DNA of 64,000 nt from Paraburkholderia sp. BL9I2N2 (GTDB lineage: Bacteria; Pseudomonadota; Gammaproteobacteria; Burkholderiales; Burkholderiaceae). Location of the stretch: NCBI RefSeq assembly GCF_004339745.1, contig NZ_SMGP01000001.1, forward strand, positions 1,860,001 to 1,924,000, read 5' to 3'. Of this stretch, positions 1 through 9,093 are shown piece after piece (positions within the stretch are counted from its first letter, which is position 1; every line of letters begins with the position of its first letter). Under the pieces are notes generated by a model that had not been told where the DNA came from, ran no database searches, and saw only the letters and a program-made list of their open reading frames with translations. Made by a program: the position numbers and the translations under genes.

Positions 1-136
1 TCTGATTCACGAACTGTCCGCGCAGGGCGAGTGGTCCGGCATCACGCTGCTCGACCCCGCCATGAATCATGCACGCGTCACCTCGCATCGCAGCGAAGAG
101 GCGAATGTGTTTCGCCGGTTCGCTCATATGCGGTGA
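1..136 (+). CDS. C-terminal end of an unidentified protein (5' end outside window)
   Basis: An open frame enters from the left edge (first full codon at base 2) and ends at TGA 134-136, giving about 44 C-terminal residues. The tail contains SGITLLDPAMNHARV and ends in FRRFAHMR. Codon choice is G/C-rich at third positions like the neighbours, which supports real coding. No family can be named from so short a piece. It converges on the MFS gene, leaving a 57-base gap in which I see no clear terminator. Confidence 0.5.
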   Translation, partial: LIHELSAQGEWSGITLLDPAMNHARVTSHRSEEANVFRRFAHMR

Positions 137-193
137 GCGCCTCGCGCGACGGCCTTCCATGAAGCCGCGCGTGCAAACTCCTATCGCTCGTCT

Positions 194-1588
194 TCAGGAC
201 GCCGGCGACTTCGCGTGCTTATGATCCGCGCTCAAGTCCACGCCCGCGAGAATTTCCCGCTCGACATCTTCGAGCGTTTTGCGGCGCGTTTCCGGACCGA
301 CCGCGAGCACCAGCAGGCACAACAGCAGCAGCACGCTTGCCAGCATCACGAACACGGCGAACGAGCCAAAGCCATTCAGCACGAACAACACGAAATACGG
401 CATGATCGCGGCCGACACTCGTCCAACTGCGGTGGACGCGCCAAAGCCCGTGCCACGGATATCGGTCGGAAAGAGTTCGGGCAGGTAGACTGCGAGCACC
501 GTATTCGCGGTGATCTGCACGAATAGCACTTCGAGAAAGCCGGTGGTGACGAGCAGCCAGGCGGGCGCATCGAGTGCGAACGCATAGCCGATGCCGACGG
601 CGGCCGCCAGAAACGACGCCGTCGCCACCACGGTCCGGCGCCCCAGCCGGTCGACGAGAAAAATCGGAATCAGCATGCCGATCGGCGCGCCCATTGCCAT
701 CACCGCGGAGTAGGTGAGCGAGTGCACGATCGACTGGCCACGATGCAGCAGCAGCGTCGGCACCCAGCCGATGAAACCGTACTGGCTCGCGAGGATCAGC
801 GACACGATCGCAAAACAGAACAGCGTGCGCCCGAGCCGATGGCGGCCGAACAGCGCGGTCCACGGCAACTCATTGCGCTCCGGCAGGAAGCTCGCCGGCG
901 CGACGCGCGGCGCGTGCGCGTCGCCGGTATTTTCGAGCCACAGGGCGTCGAGCACCTCATGCATTTCCGCGGTGCGGCCCTGACGTTCGAGCCAGCGCGG
1001 CGATTCCGGCAGCGCCCGGCGCAGATACCAGACGATCAGTGCCGGCACCGCGCCCACCACGAACATTGCGCGCCAGCCGACAGCCGGCAGAAACCATGCG
1101 CCGACGAATGCCGACAGCGGCTGCGCGCAATTCACCAGCAGCCCGAGCGTCACGCCCCAGCGTCCGCGGCAATGCGCGGGCGTCATCTCAGCCATGATCG
1201 CGTAGCCCACCACCAACTCGCCGCCCAGTCCGATCCCGGCGATGAAGCGCAAGATCACGACCAGCGTGAACGAGGGCGCCGCCGCGGTCGCGAGCGTCGC
1301 GAGGCTGAACAGCAGCAGATTGAACTGGTAGAGCGATTTGCGTCCGAAGCGATCGGCGAGCGTGCCGCTCATGACCGAACCGATCGCGAGCCCGAAGAAG
1401 GTGGCGAAGATGAATTGCGCGACGCCGCCGGTGCCGGTGAAGTTCGTGTGCACCATCGAAGCCACCACGCCCGATTGCATGAACAACTCGAACGCATCGA
1501 TCAGCATGCCCGCGCCGAGCAGCCAGAACATCCGGCGGTGCGCCGCGCCGACAGGCATCCGTTCGATAGTTGCCTCTGCGATCGACAT
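194..1588 (-). CDS. MFS transporter, sugar/aromatic-acid:H+ symporter type
   Basis: A 464-residue inner-membrane carrier of the major facilitator superfamily with about 12 hydrophobic segments. The signature DRFGRK follows helix 2 (near residue 80), a second copy DRLGRR lies near the middle, and PESPRWL closes the first half, as in sugar and aromatic-acid symporters. The start is supported by GGAGGAAG shortly upstream of the ATG. It lies 58 bases downstream of the TauD-type dioxygenase gene on the same strand, so the two probably form an operon that supplies the substrate of that enzyme. The substrate cannot be read from sequence, but an organic acid fits the surrounding catabolic genes. Confidence 0.88.
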   Translation of the reverse strand: MSIAEATIERMPVGAAHRRMFWLLGAGMLIDAFELFMQSGVVASMVHTNFTGTGGVAQFIFATFFGLAIGSVMSGTLADRFGRKSLYQFNLLLFSLATLATAAAPSFTLVVILRFIAGIGLGGELVVGYAIMAEMTPAHCRGRWGVTLGLLVNCAQPLSAFVGAWFLPAVGWRAMFVVGAVPALIVWYLRRALPESPRWLERQGRTAEMHEVLDALWLENTGDAHAPRVAPASFLPERNELPWTALFGRHRLGRTLFCFAIVSLILASQYGFIGWVPTLLLHRGQSIVHSLTYSAVMAMGAPIGMLIPIFLVDRLGRRTVVATASFLAAAVGIGYAFALDAPAWLLVTTGFLEVLFVQITANTVLAVYLPELFPTDIRGTGFGASTAVGRVSAAIMPYFVLFVLNGFGSFAVFVMLASVLLLLCLLVLAVGPETRRKTLEDVEREILAGVDLSADHKHAKSPAS

Positions 1589-1646
1589 GGTGTCTTCCTC
1601 CAGAATTACGCGTCTCGTTCCCGAGTGTTTGAGGCTCCTCGCGGAT

Positions 1647-2486
1647 CTACACCGGCCGGGTGCCGCGCAACTGGACGCGATGCATCAGGCGCCGCTGGCC
1701 GGGATAATCGTCGAGCGCGAGATGCTGGCAACAGCGGTTGTCCCAGAACGCAATCGAACCGGGAGCCCAGCGGAAGCGGCAGGTGAATTCGGGTCGCGTC
1801 GAGTGTTCGAACAGGAAGCGCAGCAACGGTGCGCTTTCGGCCACCGTCATATCCTCAAAACGTTCCGTATGCAGCGAATTGACGAACAGCGCTTTCTTGC
1901 CGGTCTCGGGGTGCGTCCTGATGACCGGATGCACCGCTGACAGCGTCGTATGGCTGCCGTAACCCTGGCCCTGCGCGAGTACGTCTTCGGCTTCGAGCGA
2001 CGCGAGAATGTGGCCGTTCGCATGCACGGCGCGCAGACCGGCCAGCATGGTCTTCATGCCGTCGGAGAGGGTGTCGTACGCCATGTACTGATTCGCGAAC
2101 AACGTGTCGCCGCCAACTGGTGGCAGAATCCGCGCGGCAAGCACCGAACCGAGCGGCGGAATCTCCAGGTGTGTGGTGTCGGAATGCCATTCCCAGCCGA
2201 ACACGAGCGCGTCTTCCGGCTTCTTGTCGATGATCAGCAGTTCGGGCAGCGAGCCCGGATGCTGCCGGTGTGGCGGCAACACCGCAAGCTCACCGAAATA
2301 ACGGGCAAAGTGAGCAAGATCGTTATCCGATGCATCTTGCTCGCGGAAAAAGATCACGAGGTACTCATGAAACGCGCGCCGGATCTGTGCGACCGTTGAA
2401 GGATCCAGTTCGCCGGACAGATTGACGCCGAACACTTCGGCGCCCAGAGAACCGGCCAGCGGTCTGACGATGATGCTCGATGCCAT
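1647..2486 (-). CDS. TauD/TfdA-family Fe(II)/2-oxoglutarate dioxygenase
   Basis: 279 residues, the usual length for the TauD family. These cytoplasmic enzymes use Fe(II), O2 and 2-oxoglutarate to hydroxylate a substrate, often releasing a leaving group such as sulfite. The iron-binding triad is visible as His101 and Asp103 in WHSDTTH and His255 in the C-terminal WDNR segment. A basic residue for 2-oxoglutarate (Arg266 or Arg270) follows. GGAGGAGA precedes the ATG. It is the first gene of a leftward unit with the MFS carrier and is divergent from the IclR gene. The substrate is unknown; the MmgE/PrpD and aldolase neighbours point to a carboxylic acid rather than taurine. Confidence 0.88.
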   Translation of the reverse strand: MASSIIVRPLAGSLGAEVFGVNLSGELDPSTVAQIRRAFHEYLVIFFREQDASDNDLAHFARYFGELAVLPPHRQHPGSLPELLIIDKKPEDALVFGWEWHSDTTHLEIPPLGSVLAARILPPVGGDTLFANQYMAYDTLSDGMKTMLAGLRAVHANGHILASLEAEDVLAQGQGYGSHTTLSAVHPVIRTHPETGKKALFVNSLHTERFEDMTVAESAPLLRFLFEHSTRPEFTCRFRWAPGSIAFWDNRCCQHLALDDYPGQRRLMHRVQLRGTRPV

Positions 2487-2581
2487 GCGAGTCTCCTCCG
2501 CGATACACGTGACGAGCGCCTGTCAGCACGGCCGGGGCGCAGTCTCCCACGCTCGGCGCCGCCCGTTCAGAAAACTTCTTG

Positions 2582-2599
2582 CGTTCATATATGTGAACG
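2582..2599. promoter_or_regulatory. Near-perfect palindrome, candidate IclR operator
   Basis: CGTTCA-TATATG-TGAACG has perfect 6-base arms and 8 of 9 pairs when the whole 18 bases are folded about the centre. It lies in the 224-base divergent gap between the dioxygenase gene (ATG at 2486) and the iclR gene, the classic position for an IclR-family operator. The arms recur partly at 5068-5085 before the ABC operon. Assignment to this regulator is inference. Confidence 0.6.
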
Positions 2600-2710
2600 T
2601 CTATGCTTATCCATGAACTCAGAATAGGCGATGTGCAAACGCTGCGCAAGCGCGTTTGCCTTCCGTCCATGCGTGAATTCGGGTTTTCCTTAGGCTTTTT
2701 CGGGGGCGCA

Positions 2711-3463
2711 ATGACGGTCGCGAACGATTCGGATGTCAAAAGCGCACGGCGCGTAGTCGAGATTTTTCAATTGTTCGCGGAGCTCAAGCAGGCGGTGCCG
2801 CTCGCGTTGATCAGCAAGCGTCTGGAGTTCCCCAAGTCGAGCTGCCTCGCGCTGCTCAAGACGCTCGAATCGAACGGCTACCTGTATCGCGTGCACGATT
2901 CGGCGGACTACTATCCCACGCGCCGTATCTTCGACGAGGCGCGCGTCATCATCGACAACGATCCGCTGCTATCGCACGTGCGGCCGGTGTTGCAGGAGCT
3001 CTGCAACGAAACCGGCGAGACGGTGTTCCTCGCCACGCGAACCGGCCATCAGTCGCACTACCTCGAAGTCGTGCAGTCGGGTCAAACGCTGCGCTACGCG
3101 GCGACGGTCGGAGAAAAGCGGCCGCTGCATATCGGCGCCGCCGGGCAGGCGCTGCTCGGCGCGATGACCGACGACGCGCGCAACGCGTTGATCGAGGAAC
3201 TCGAGTTCGAGCAATACGCGCCGAATACCGTGACCAGCAAGACGCGCTACAAGCGTCTGATCGAGCAGGGCAAGGAGCGCGGCTGGTTCGTGTCGATCGG
3301 CGGATATCAGTCGGAGATCGCCTCGATCGGGCACTACGTGTGGATCAACGGCGAGGCATATGCGATCGTCGTCGGCGCGCCGACGCAGCGGGTCAAGGGC
3401 AACGAGATCTCCATCGGCCGGGCGGTCGCCAAGTACTGCAAGAAGATTTCGAGCCGGACGTAG
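2711..3463 (+). CDS. IclR-family transcriptional regulator
   Basis: 250 residues from the ATG at 2711, the normal size for IclR proteins. The in-frame starts at 2603 and 2669 would add a tail unlike the family and run into the likely operator. The N-terminal winged helix contains PLALISKRLEFPKSSCLALL (roughly residues 25-50). The C-terminal effector-binding domain holds ETVFLATRTG and HIGAAGQALL, typical of the small-molecule pocket. It is divergent from the dioxygenase/MFS pair and convergent with the MmgE/PrpD gene. It probably controls these and the ABC-aldolase operon in response to the pathway substrate. Confidence 0.9.
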   Translation: MTVANDSDVKSARRVVEIFQLFAELKQAVPLALISKRLEFPKSSCLALLKTLESNGYLYRVHDSADYYPTRRIFDEARVIIDNDPLLSHVRPVLQELCNETGETVFLATRTGHQSHYLEVVQSGQTLRYAATVGEKRPLHIGAAGQALLGAMTDDARNALIEELEFEQYAPNTVTSKTRYKRLIEQGKERGWFVSIGGYQSEIASIGHYVWINGEAYAIVVGAPTQRVKGNEISIGRAVAKYCKKISSRT

Positions 3464-3514
3464 CGGCCTGCAAGATCCGTCGAGAGCGCGGTAGGGGCAC
3501 TTGCGGCGCAGGGT

Positions 3515-4915
3515 TCAGCCTCCGCGAAGCACGGCCCACAGGTCGCTGCTTTGCAGTTCATCGAGCGCAAGCACCGCATCGCGAACCTGTTCGGCGCGCG
3601 CGTGACTGACGGCCCAACACGCGTTCTCGAAGTACTTTGCGACGATCGCCTCATTGGAGAGCGCGCGCTCGCCGGCGCCTTTGTTGATGCGGTAATAGCG
3701 GCGATGTTGCCGGCCGTCGTCCGTATCGACGAGCATGCCGCCCGAGTAGTAGGCGGGGAACGCGCTATCGGGGTCCGCGACGCATTCCACTCGCGCGGAC
3801 AGCGCGAGGATGCGCTCATCGGCGAGCGTATCGGGTTCCAGTTCAGCCAGTCCGAAGCGTCCACGCACGAGCGACGCCGCCGCCACATACTGCGCGCTGA
3901 ACTTCGCTTCATACTTCGTGGTGGGCCGCCTTTTCGCTTCGAGCGGCTCGGTAACGATCGGCATGACCGGTTCGGGCAGCAGCGCCTGAATGCGGCTGAT
4001 CCGGCTCACATCGATCTCGCCGCTGTGCGCCAGATCGGCGCCGGCCTCCGCGATCGAATGCAGAAAATGGCACACAGGGTAGGGTTTGATCGCCATCTGT
4101 TCCGTTTCCCAGATTTCGCCGAGACCCGCGCTCGCCGTGACGTAATCGACTTCGCCCGCGTGTTGCTGCAGGTGCGAATCGAAAAGCCCGTAACGCCCTT
4201 CATACGGGCGCGACGGCGCAACAAAACCGGCCTGTGCAAGCCGTGCCGCTGTGATGCCGCCAACGCAGCCCCAGCCCGGATGCAAGCGCTTGGACCACGT
4301 GCCTTCTTCGAGAAACACTTGCACGCCCGAAGCGGTGCTCGCAGCAATCCCTTGCGCCGCGGCCAGTTGCGCGGTATCCAGTCCATAGAGGCGGCCGGCG
4401 ATCAACGCGGCCGAGAAGTGCGACAGCACACCGGTCGGGTGATAGCCGGCATGATGAAAGCCGCCTTTCGCCGCCGCGCCCAGACGCGTGGCGACTTCCA
4501 TACCCACCAGATACGCGGCGAGCGCAGCGCGCCCGCTGGCGCCGGTTTCGTTGCCGACAGATAGCGCCGCCGGCGCGCAGAAGGCGGTTGCATGCACGAT
4601 GCCTTTCATATGCGTGTCGTCGTAATCGAGTCCATGCATCAGCGCCGCGTTGAGCAGCACCGCATTGCGCACGGTGTGCGTTTCGCTGCTGCCGATCACC
4701 GGACTGACTCCGCTTTCGCCGAGCGCCCTGATGCCGCGCAAGATCACGTCGGCGAATTCGTTGCAATGGGACGCGAACGCAATGCCGAGCGCGTCGAGGA
4801 TCAGATGCTTGGCGCGCGTGCGTACGTGGCGCGGCACTTCGTCGAGGTTCAGCGAGTGAGCAAACGCTGCGAACGTTTGCGAAAGCGTGCGGTTGCCGGC
4901 GGGTGTGCTTGCCAT
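3515..4915 (-). CDS. MmgE/PrpD family protein
   Basis: 466 residues from the ATG at 4915, which has GGAG seven bases upstream; an ATG at 4927 would add four residues. The family includes 2-methylcitrate dehydratase PrpD, cis-aconitate decarboxylase and iminodisuccinate epimerase, all acting on di- or tricarboxylic acids. Family features are LILDALGIAFASH near residue 45, the LMHGLDYDDTH segment near residue 95 and GYHPTG near residue 155. It is divergent from the ABC importer operon and convergent with iclR. It probably dehydrates, decarboxylates or epimerises the polycarboxylate brought in by the neighbouring transporter. The reaction cannot be fixed from sequence. Confidence 0.85.
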   Translation of the reverse strand: MASTPAGNRTLSQTFAAFAHSLNLDEVPRHVRTRAKHLILDALGIAFASHCNEFADVILRGIRALGESGVSPVIGSSETHTVRNAVLLNAALMHGLDYDDTHMKGIVHATAFCAPAALSVGNETGASGRAALAAYLVGMEVATRLGAAAKGGFHHAGYHPTGVLSHFSAALIAGRLYGLDTAQLAAAQGIAASTASGVQVFLEEGTWSKRLHPGWGCVGGITAARLAQAGFVAPSRPYEGRYGLFDSHLQQHAGEVDYVTASAGLGEIWETEQMAIKPYPVCHFLHSIAEAGADLAHSGEIDVSRISRIQALLPEPVMPIVTEPLEAKRRPTTKYEAKFSAQYVAAASLVRGRFGLAELEPDTLADERILALSARVECVADPDSAFPAYYSGGMLVDTDDGRQHRRYYRINKGAGERALSNEAIVAKYFENACWAVSHARAEQVRDAVLALDELQSSDLWAVLRGG

Positions 4916-5067
4916 CGTGAGCTCCATCGCATGTCGAAATTCGAGGCCTGAAATCGCGGGCCAACAGGATTCACGTTATAGATCGGCCTGCGTGACAAGC
5001 AAGCTGTTTCGCGAAAAACACGGTGCACATCCGCGATAACCCGGATCTTCGTCCACGCTTAAATCGA

Positions 5068-5085
5068 CGTTCAGCATATCGAAAT
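5068..5085. promoter_or_regulatory. Degenerate copy of the 2582-2599 palindrome
   Basis: CGTTCA-GCATAT-CGAAAT keeps the full left arm of the 2582-2599 site and the GAA core of the right arm at the same spacing, so 9 of 12 arm bases match. It lies in the divergent gap between the MmgE/PrpD gene and the ABC operon. An overlapping imperfect inverted repeat (GCATA...TATGC with GAA/TTC inside) covers 5074-5094. It could be a second binding site of the same regulator, but a short match of this kind can also be chance. Confidence 0.35.
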
Positions 5086-5182
5086 TCCGTATGCGGCGAT
5101 TATCGGCGATGCTCGGTAAAGCCCGCGACGCAGCGTGTCCGTGAGCGGCACGGGAAATACCATAAGACGATTGGAGACAGAC

Positions 5183-6232
5183 ATGCTACGAGCCCCGCTG
5201 CGAACCTGGATCGGCGTCTTGGCGGTGCTGCTTGCACTCTTGCCAATGGTCTCGCGTACGGCCTTCGCGAGCGATCCCGCGCTGATCGAGCTGGCGAAGA
5301 AAGAGGGCGGCCTCGTGGTCTACGGATGCGACCCGCCGCAAACGCCGGTGTATCTCGACGCATTCAAGAAGCGCTATCCGGAGATCAAGGTCAGTTCTTA
5401 CGTCGCGGGCTGCTGGCAGATTTACAACCGCCATATCGCCGAGCGCAATGCAGGCAAGCAGGCCGCGGACGCGTTTTTCTCGCTGGAAGACGTCTTCACG
5501 CGGATGCAGAACGAGCAACTGCTCGACCCGTATCACTCGCCGGAGTTGAAGAACTTTCCCGCCGATGCCGCGCCCGCCGGAAAGGACTTCGAACGTGTGA
5601 AGACCTTGATTCTCGGCGTCGGTGCAAACAAACAGTATCTGAACGGCATGCAACCGCCGCAAGACTGGATGGATTTCGCCAACCCGAAGAAGGAGTGGCA
5701 AAACCAGATCACGTTTTACGACCCGCGTACGTCGTCGGCGGCTTTCTCGTTGCTTGCGACGCTGTACCAGAACTTCGGCGAACAGCGCACTGTGGCGATC
5801 TACCAGGGGCTCATCAAGTCTGGGGCTGAACTGACACCGACCACGCCGGCCGGCTTGTCGAAGATGCTGTCCGGCGAAAAGCCGCTGATGTTCTACGTGG
5901 TCAACAACCACTATAGCGGTGCGGTCGCCAAGGGCGCGCCGCTCGAATTCATCGTGCCGAAATCCGGCACCGTGTCGACGCCGTTTTCGGTCGCGGCGCT
6001 CAAGGGCGCGCCGCATCCCGCGGCGGCGAAGCTGTTCGTCGACTTCATGATGAGCGACGCGCAGACGATCATCCAGAAAGCGAACGAGTACGCATTGCGC
6101 AACGGCTCGGCGCCGCCGCAGGGCATGCCGAAGCTCGCGACGGTGAAGGTGCTGCCGCTCGACATCGACGCCGCGCTCAGGCAGCAGGCGCAGTTGATCG
6201 AGCTCTGGCAGAAAGCAACCGGAATCAGGTGA
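5183..6232 (+). CDS. ABC transporter periplasmic substrate-binding protein (Fe3+/organic-acid type)
   Basis: 349 residues from the ATG at 5183, which has GGAGA five bases upstream; an earlier in-frame start at 5135 lacks this. A signal peptide (basic MLRAPLR, then a hydrophobic core, cleavage after about residue 30 at AFAS) exports it to the periplasm. The mature part resembles family 1 solute-binding proteins of the Fe3+/2-aminoethylphosphonate kind, with ELAKKEGGLVVYG at its start. The importer operon continues with ATPase and permease genes. Because no siderophore or iron genes are near, and the ending gene is an aldolase homologue, an organic acid is a more likely ligand than iron. Confidence 0.87.
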   Translation: MLRAPLRTWIGVLAVLLALLPMVSRTAFASDPALIELAKKEGGLVVYGCDPPQTPVYLDAFKKRYPEIKVSSYVAGCWQIYNRHIAERNAGKQAADAFFSLEDVFTRMQNEQLLDPYHSPELKNFPADAAPAGKDFERVKTLILGVGANKQYLNGMQPPQDWMDFANPKKEWQNQITFYDPRTSSAAFSLLATLYQNFGEQRTVAIYQGLIKSGAELTPTTPAGLSKMLSGEKPLMFYVVNNHYSGAVAKGAPLEFIVPKSGTVSTPFSVAALKGAPHPAAAKLFVDFMMSDAQTIIQKANEYALRNGSAPPQGMPKLATVKVLPLDIDAALRQQAQLIELWQKATGIR

Positions 6233-6240
6233 GGCCACGC

Positions 6241-7305
6241 ATGTCGATCATCATTCGCCGCCTGCAAAAATCCTATGGCGCGCAACCGGTGCTGAAGTCG
6301 GTCAGCGAGAGTTTCGCCGAGGCGCAGATTTCGGTGCTGCTCGGCGCGAGCGGTTGCGGCAAGACCACGACGTTGCGCTGTATCGCGGGACTGGAGCGGC
6401 CTTCGGATGGCGAGATCGTGATCGCCGGACGTACCGTGTATCAGGCTACGCCCGCGCTGTGGGTGCCGCCCGAACGCCGTCATGTGTCGATGGTGTTCCA
6501 GTCGTACGCAATCTGGCCGCATATGAGCGTATTCGAAAACGTCGGCCTGCCGTTGCGGGCGGCAGGAGTGAGCGGCGCCAAGGCACGCGACGCGGTGATG
6601 GCGACGCTGCGGCTCGTCGGCCTCGACACGTTCGCCGAGCGCAGCGCGACGCAGTTATCAGGCGGTCAGCAGCAGCGCGTGGCGCTCGCGCGCGCCATCG
6701 TGTCCGAGGCGCCTGTCATTCTGATGGACGAGCCGCTCAGCAATCTCGACGCGAAACTGCGCGTGGAGATGCGCATCGAAATTCGTGAATTGCAGCGGCG
6801 TCTCGGCCGCACCATTCTGTTCGTCACGCATGATCAGGAAGAAGCGATGTCGATAGCGGACACCGTCTACCTGTATCACGCCGGCACGGTGATCCAGAAA
6901 GGCGCGCCGAAGGATCTCTACGATCGTCCCGCCACGCGTCATGCAGCGGAGTTTCTGGGGCGGGCGAACATCATCGCGGACTACGAATGGCAAATGGGCG
7001 CGAACGGCGCGGTGTTCGCGATGCCCGGCGGCCTGACGTTGCCCGCCGCGCTCGCGCAACCGCCGCGGCCCGGCGAGCTGTTGTGCATTCGTCCGGAGAA
7101 GTGGCGCGTGCGTCAGGCGGGTACACCCGGCTCGATCGCCGGGCGCGTCGCCGAGGCGAGTTTCGTCGGCAATCGCACCGAGTACCGGATCGACACCGCG
7201 TTCGGCCAGATGAGCGTCGTGCAGCTCGACGCCGGTCCACGCCGGCCGGGCGACGCGGTCAGTATCGAAGTGGCGGCGGACGATATACGCGTGATAGGAG
7301 CGTGA
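6241..7305 (+). CDS. ABC transporter ATP-binding protein with TOBE domain
   Basis: 354 residues from the ATG at 6241, preceded by GAGG; a GTG at 6229 would overlap the previous stop but has no ribosome site. Walker A is GASGCGKTT near residue 40, the signature is LSGGQQQR, Walker B is VILMDEPLS and the switch His lies in FVTHDQEE. The C-terminal third is a TOBE-type regulatory domain as in Fe3+, polyamine and sulfate importers. It energises import by the permease encoded next, whose gene begins at its stop codon. It sits 8 bases after the binding-protein gene, so one transcript is expected. Confidence 0.92.
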   Translation: MSIIIRRLQKSYGAQPVLKSVSESFAEAQISVLLGASGCGKTTTLRCIAGLERPSDGEIVIAGRTVYQATPALWVPPERRHVSMVFQSYAIWPHMSVFENVGLPLRAAGVSGAKARDAVMATLRLVGLDTFAERSATQLSGGQQQRVALARAIVSEAPVILMDEPLSNLDAKLRVEMRIEIRELQRRLGRTILFVTHDQEEAMSIADTVYLYHAGTVIQKGAPKDLYDRPATRHAAEFLGRANIIADYEWQMGANGAVFAMPGGLTLPAALAQPPRPGELLCIRPEKWRVRQAGTPGSIAGRVAEASFVGNRTEYRIDTAFGQMSVVQLDAGPRRPGDAVSIEVAADDIRVIGA

Positions 7306-7307
7306 CC

Positions 7308-9038
7308 TTGGCCGACCTGCCTCTTTCGGAGCGTCACGCCGTGCAGCGCCACCGGTTCATGCAGCAGGTGCCGGCGATCATGGCGATCGTGCTGATCTGC
7401 TGCGCCGTCGCCGTCCTCGTGATCGCGCCGCTGTGCGCCGTGCTATATCGCGCCGTATTCGACGCGGACGCGGGCACGCCGTCGGTGACGGGCCGTTACT
7501 TCGCCGAAGTGCTGGGCAAGCGGATTTACTGGGACGCGTTGGGCAACACGCTGTTCGTGTCGGGCGGCGCTGCGATGATCGCCACGCTGCTCGGCGTATC
7601 GTTCGCGTGGATTTTCGAGCGCACCGATACGTGGATGCGTGGCGTATTGCAATGGATCAGCCAGTTGCCGATCTTCATTCCGCCGTTCGTCGGCGCGGTC
7701 GCGTGGGCGCTGCTCGCCGCGCCCCGCAGCGGCATCATGAACCGGCTCCTCGCGGCGCTCGGTTTGCCGGGCGTGCTGGACGTCTACAGCCGCTGGGGCA
7801 TGCTGATGGTGATCGGCCTGTATCTCGCGCCGTACGTGATGATGATCGTCGCGGCGGCGCTGCGCAGCATGGACCCGAGCCTCGAGGAAGCGGCGCAGGT
7901 GTGCGGCCTCACGCCCTTGCAGACCATGCGCCGCATCACCATTCCGCTACTCACGCCGGCCGTGCTGTCCGGCGCTGTCCTCGCATTCACGATAGCGATC
8001 GGCCTGTTCGGCACGCCGGTGGTACTCGGCTGGTCGCGACAGATTCTCATGCTGACCTCGCGCATCTGGATCGGCTCGCAGGAAGTGCCGCCCAACTATG
8101 GCGTGATGGCCGTGCTGTCGATCTATCTGCTTGCGTTGTCGAGCTTCACGACGTGGCTGCAACGCGTGCTGATCGGCAAGCGGGTCTATACGACCATCAG
8201 CGGCAAGGGGTTCCGGCCGCGGCTCGTCGAACTCGGCGCATGGCGCTGGGCCACCGGCGCGCTTGCGGCGCTCTATGTCGTGTCCACGATCCTCGCGCCG
8301 ATCGCAATCCTGATCGCCGCGGCGCTGTCGCGCTACACCTGGTCCGGCGAGTACTCGTTCACCACGGCGATCGGCTATCTGCAATCGGACGACGTCTGGT
8401 TCACGCTGCAAAACAGCGTGCTCATCTCGGTGGTTTCCGCGACTGCGGCGACGCTCGCGGGCATCGTGATCGCGTGGATCGTGGTGCGCACCCGGCTGCG
8501 CGGCAAGGGCCTGCTCGAATACGTGATCCTGCTGCCCATTTCGATGCCGGGCATCGCGTTCGGCGTCGGCATGCTGCTGTTCTGGATCAACGTGCCGCTC
8601 TCTGTCTACGGCACCACGCTGATCATCGTCTTTGCGTTCGTCGGCCGGTTTACCGCCTATGCGGTGCGGTCGGTGTCGGCCAGCCTGATCCAGGTGCATC
8701 CCGAGCTCGAAGAGAGCGCACGCGTGTGCGGCTATGGACCGTTGCGCACGTTCACGCAAATCACGTTGCCGCTCATTCGCGCCAGCGTGATCGCAGCGTG
8801 GCTGCTGCTCTTCAGCTTCTTCATGACCGAGCTCTCGATGGTCGTGATTCTCTACACCGCGGCGGACCGCACGTTCTCCGTGCTCGCATTCGAAGCGTGG
8901 AATGTCGGCGATTTCTCGCGGCTCGCGAGTTACTCGCTGTTGCAGATGGCGGTCGGCATCGTCTTCATGGCGATTTTGAAGACCTGCTTTCGCAGCTGGA
9001 GCGCGCCGCGTTCCATGCAACCGGTCACACCGAACTGA
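7308..9038 (+). CDS. ABC transporter permease, fused two-domain (Fe3+/thiamine type)
   Basis: About 576 residues with two fused permease halves and roughly 12 membrane spans. Each half carries an EAA loop: LEEAAQVCGLTPLQTMRRI in the first and LEESARVCGYGPLRTF in the second. This duplicated form is typical of the FbpB/ThiP group. GGAG at 7297-7300 sits seven bases before a TTG at 7308, the most likely start. A GTG at 7302 overlapping the ATPase stop (GTGA) is the alternative and adds two residues. Together with the preceding ATPase and binding protein it forms a complete importer. Confidence 0.9.
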   Translation: MADLPLSERHAVQRHRFMQQVPAIMAIVLICCAVAVLVIAPLCAVLYRAVFDADAGTPSVTGRYFAEVLGKRIYWDALGNTLFVSGGAAMIATLLGVSFAWIFERTDTWMRGVLQWISQLPIFIPPFVGAVAWALLAAPRSGIMNRLLAALGLPGVLDVYSRWGMLMVIGLYLAPYVMMIVAAALRSMDPSLEEAAQVCGLTPLQTMRRITIPLLTPAVLSGAVLAFTIAIGLFGTPVVLGWSRQILMLTSRIWIGSQEVPPNYGVMAVLSIYLLALSSFTTWLQRVLIGKRVYTTISGKGFRPRLVELGAWRWATGALAALYVVSTILAPIAILIAAALSRYTWSGEYSFTTAIGYLQSDDVWFTLQNSVLISVVSATAATLAGIVIAWIVVRTRLRGKGLLEYVILLPISMPGIAFGVGMLLFWINVPLSVYGTTLIIVFAFVGRFTAYAVRSVSASLIQVHPELEESARVCGYGPLRTFTQITLPLIRASVIAAWLLLFSFFMTELSMVVILYTAADRTFSVLAFEAWNVGDFSRLASYSLLQMAVGIVFMAILKTCFRSWSAPRSMQPVTPN

Positions 9039-9093
9039 AGCAGACGGCCGTCTGCGTAATCTGCCCGTTGCCGGGCGTCTGGAGGAGCAGGGT

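Noticed and set aside
5186..6238. 350-codon frame antisense to the ABC binding-protein gene
   Set aside because: Composition is Arg/His/Leu-rich with no signal or domain; the plus-strand gene has a signal peptide, a ribosome site and operon context.
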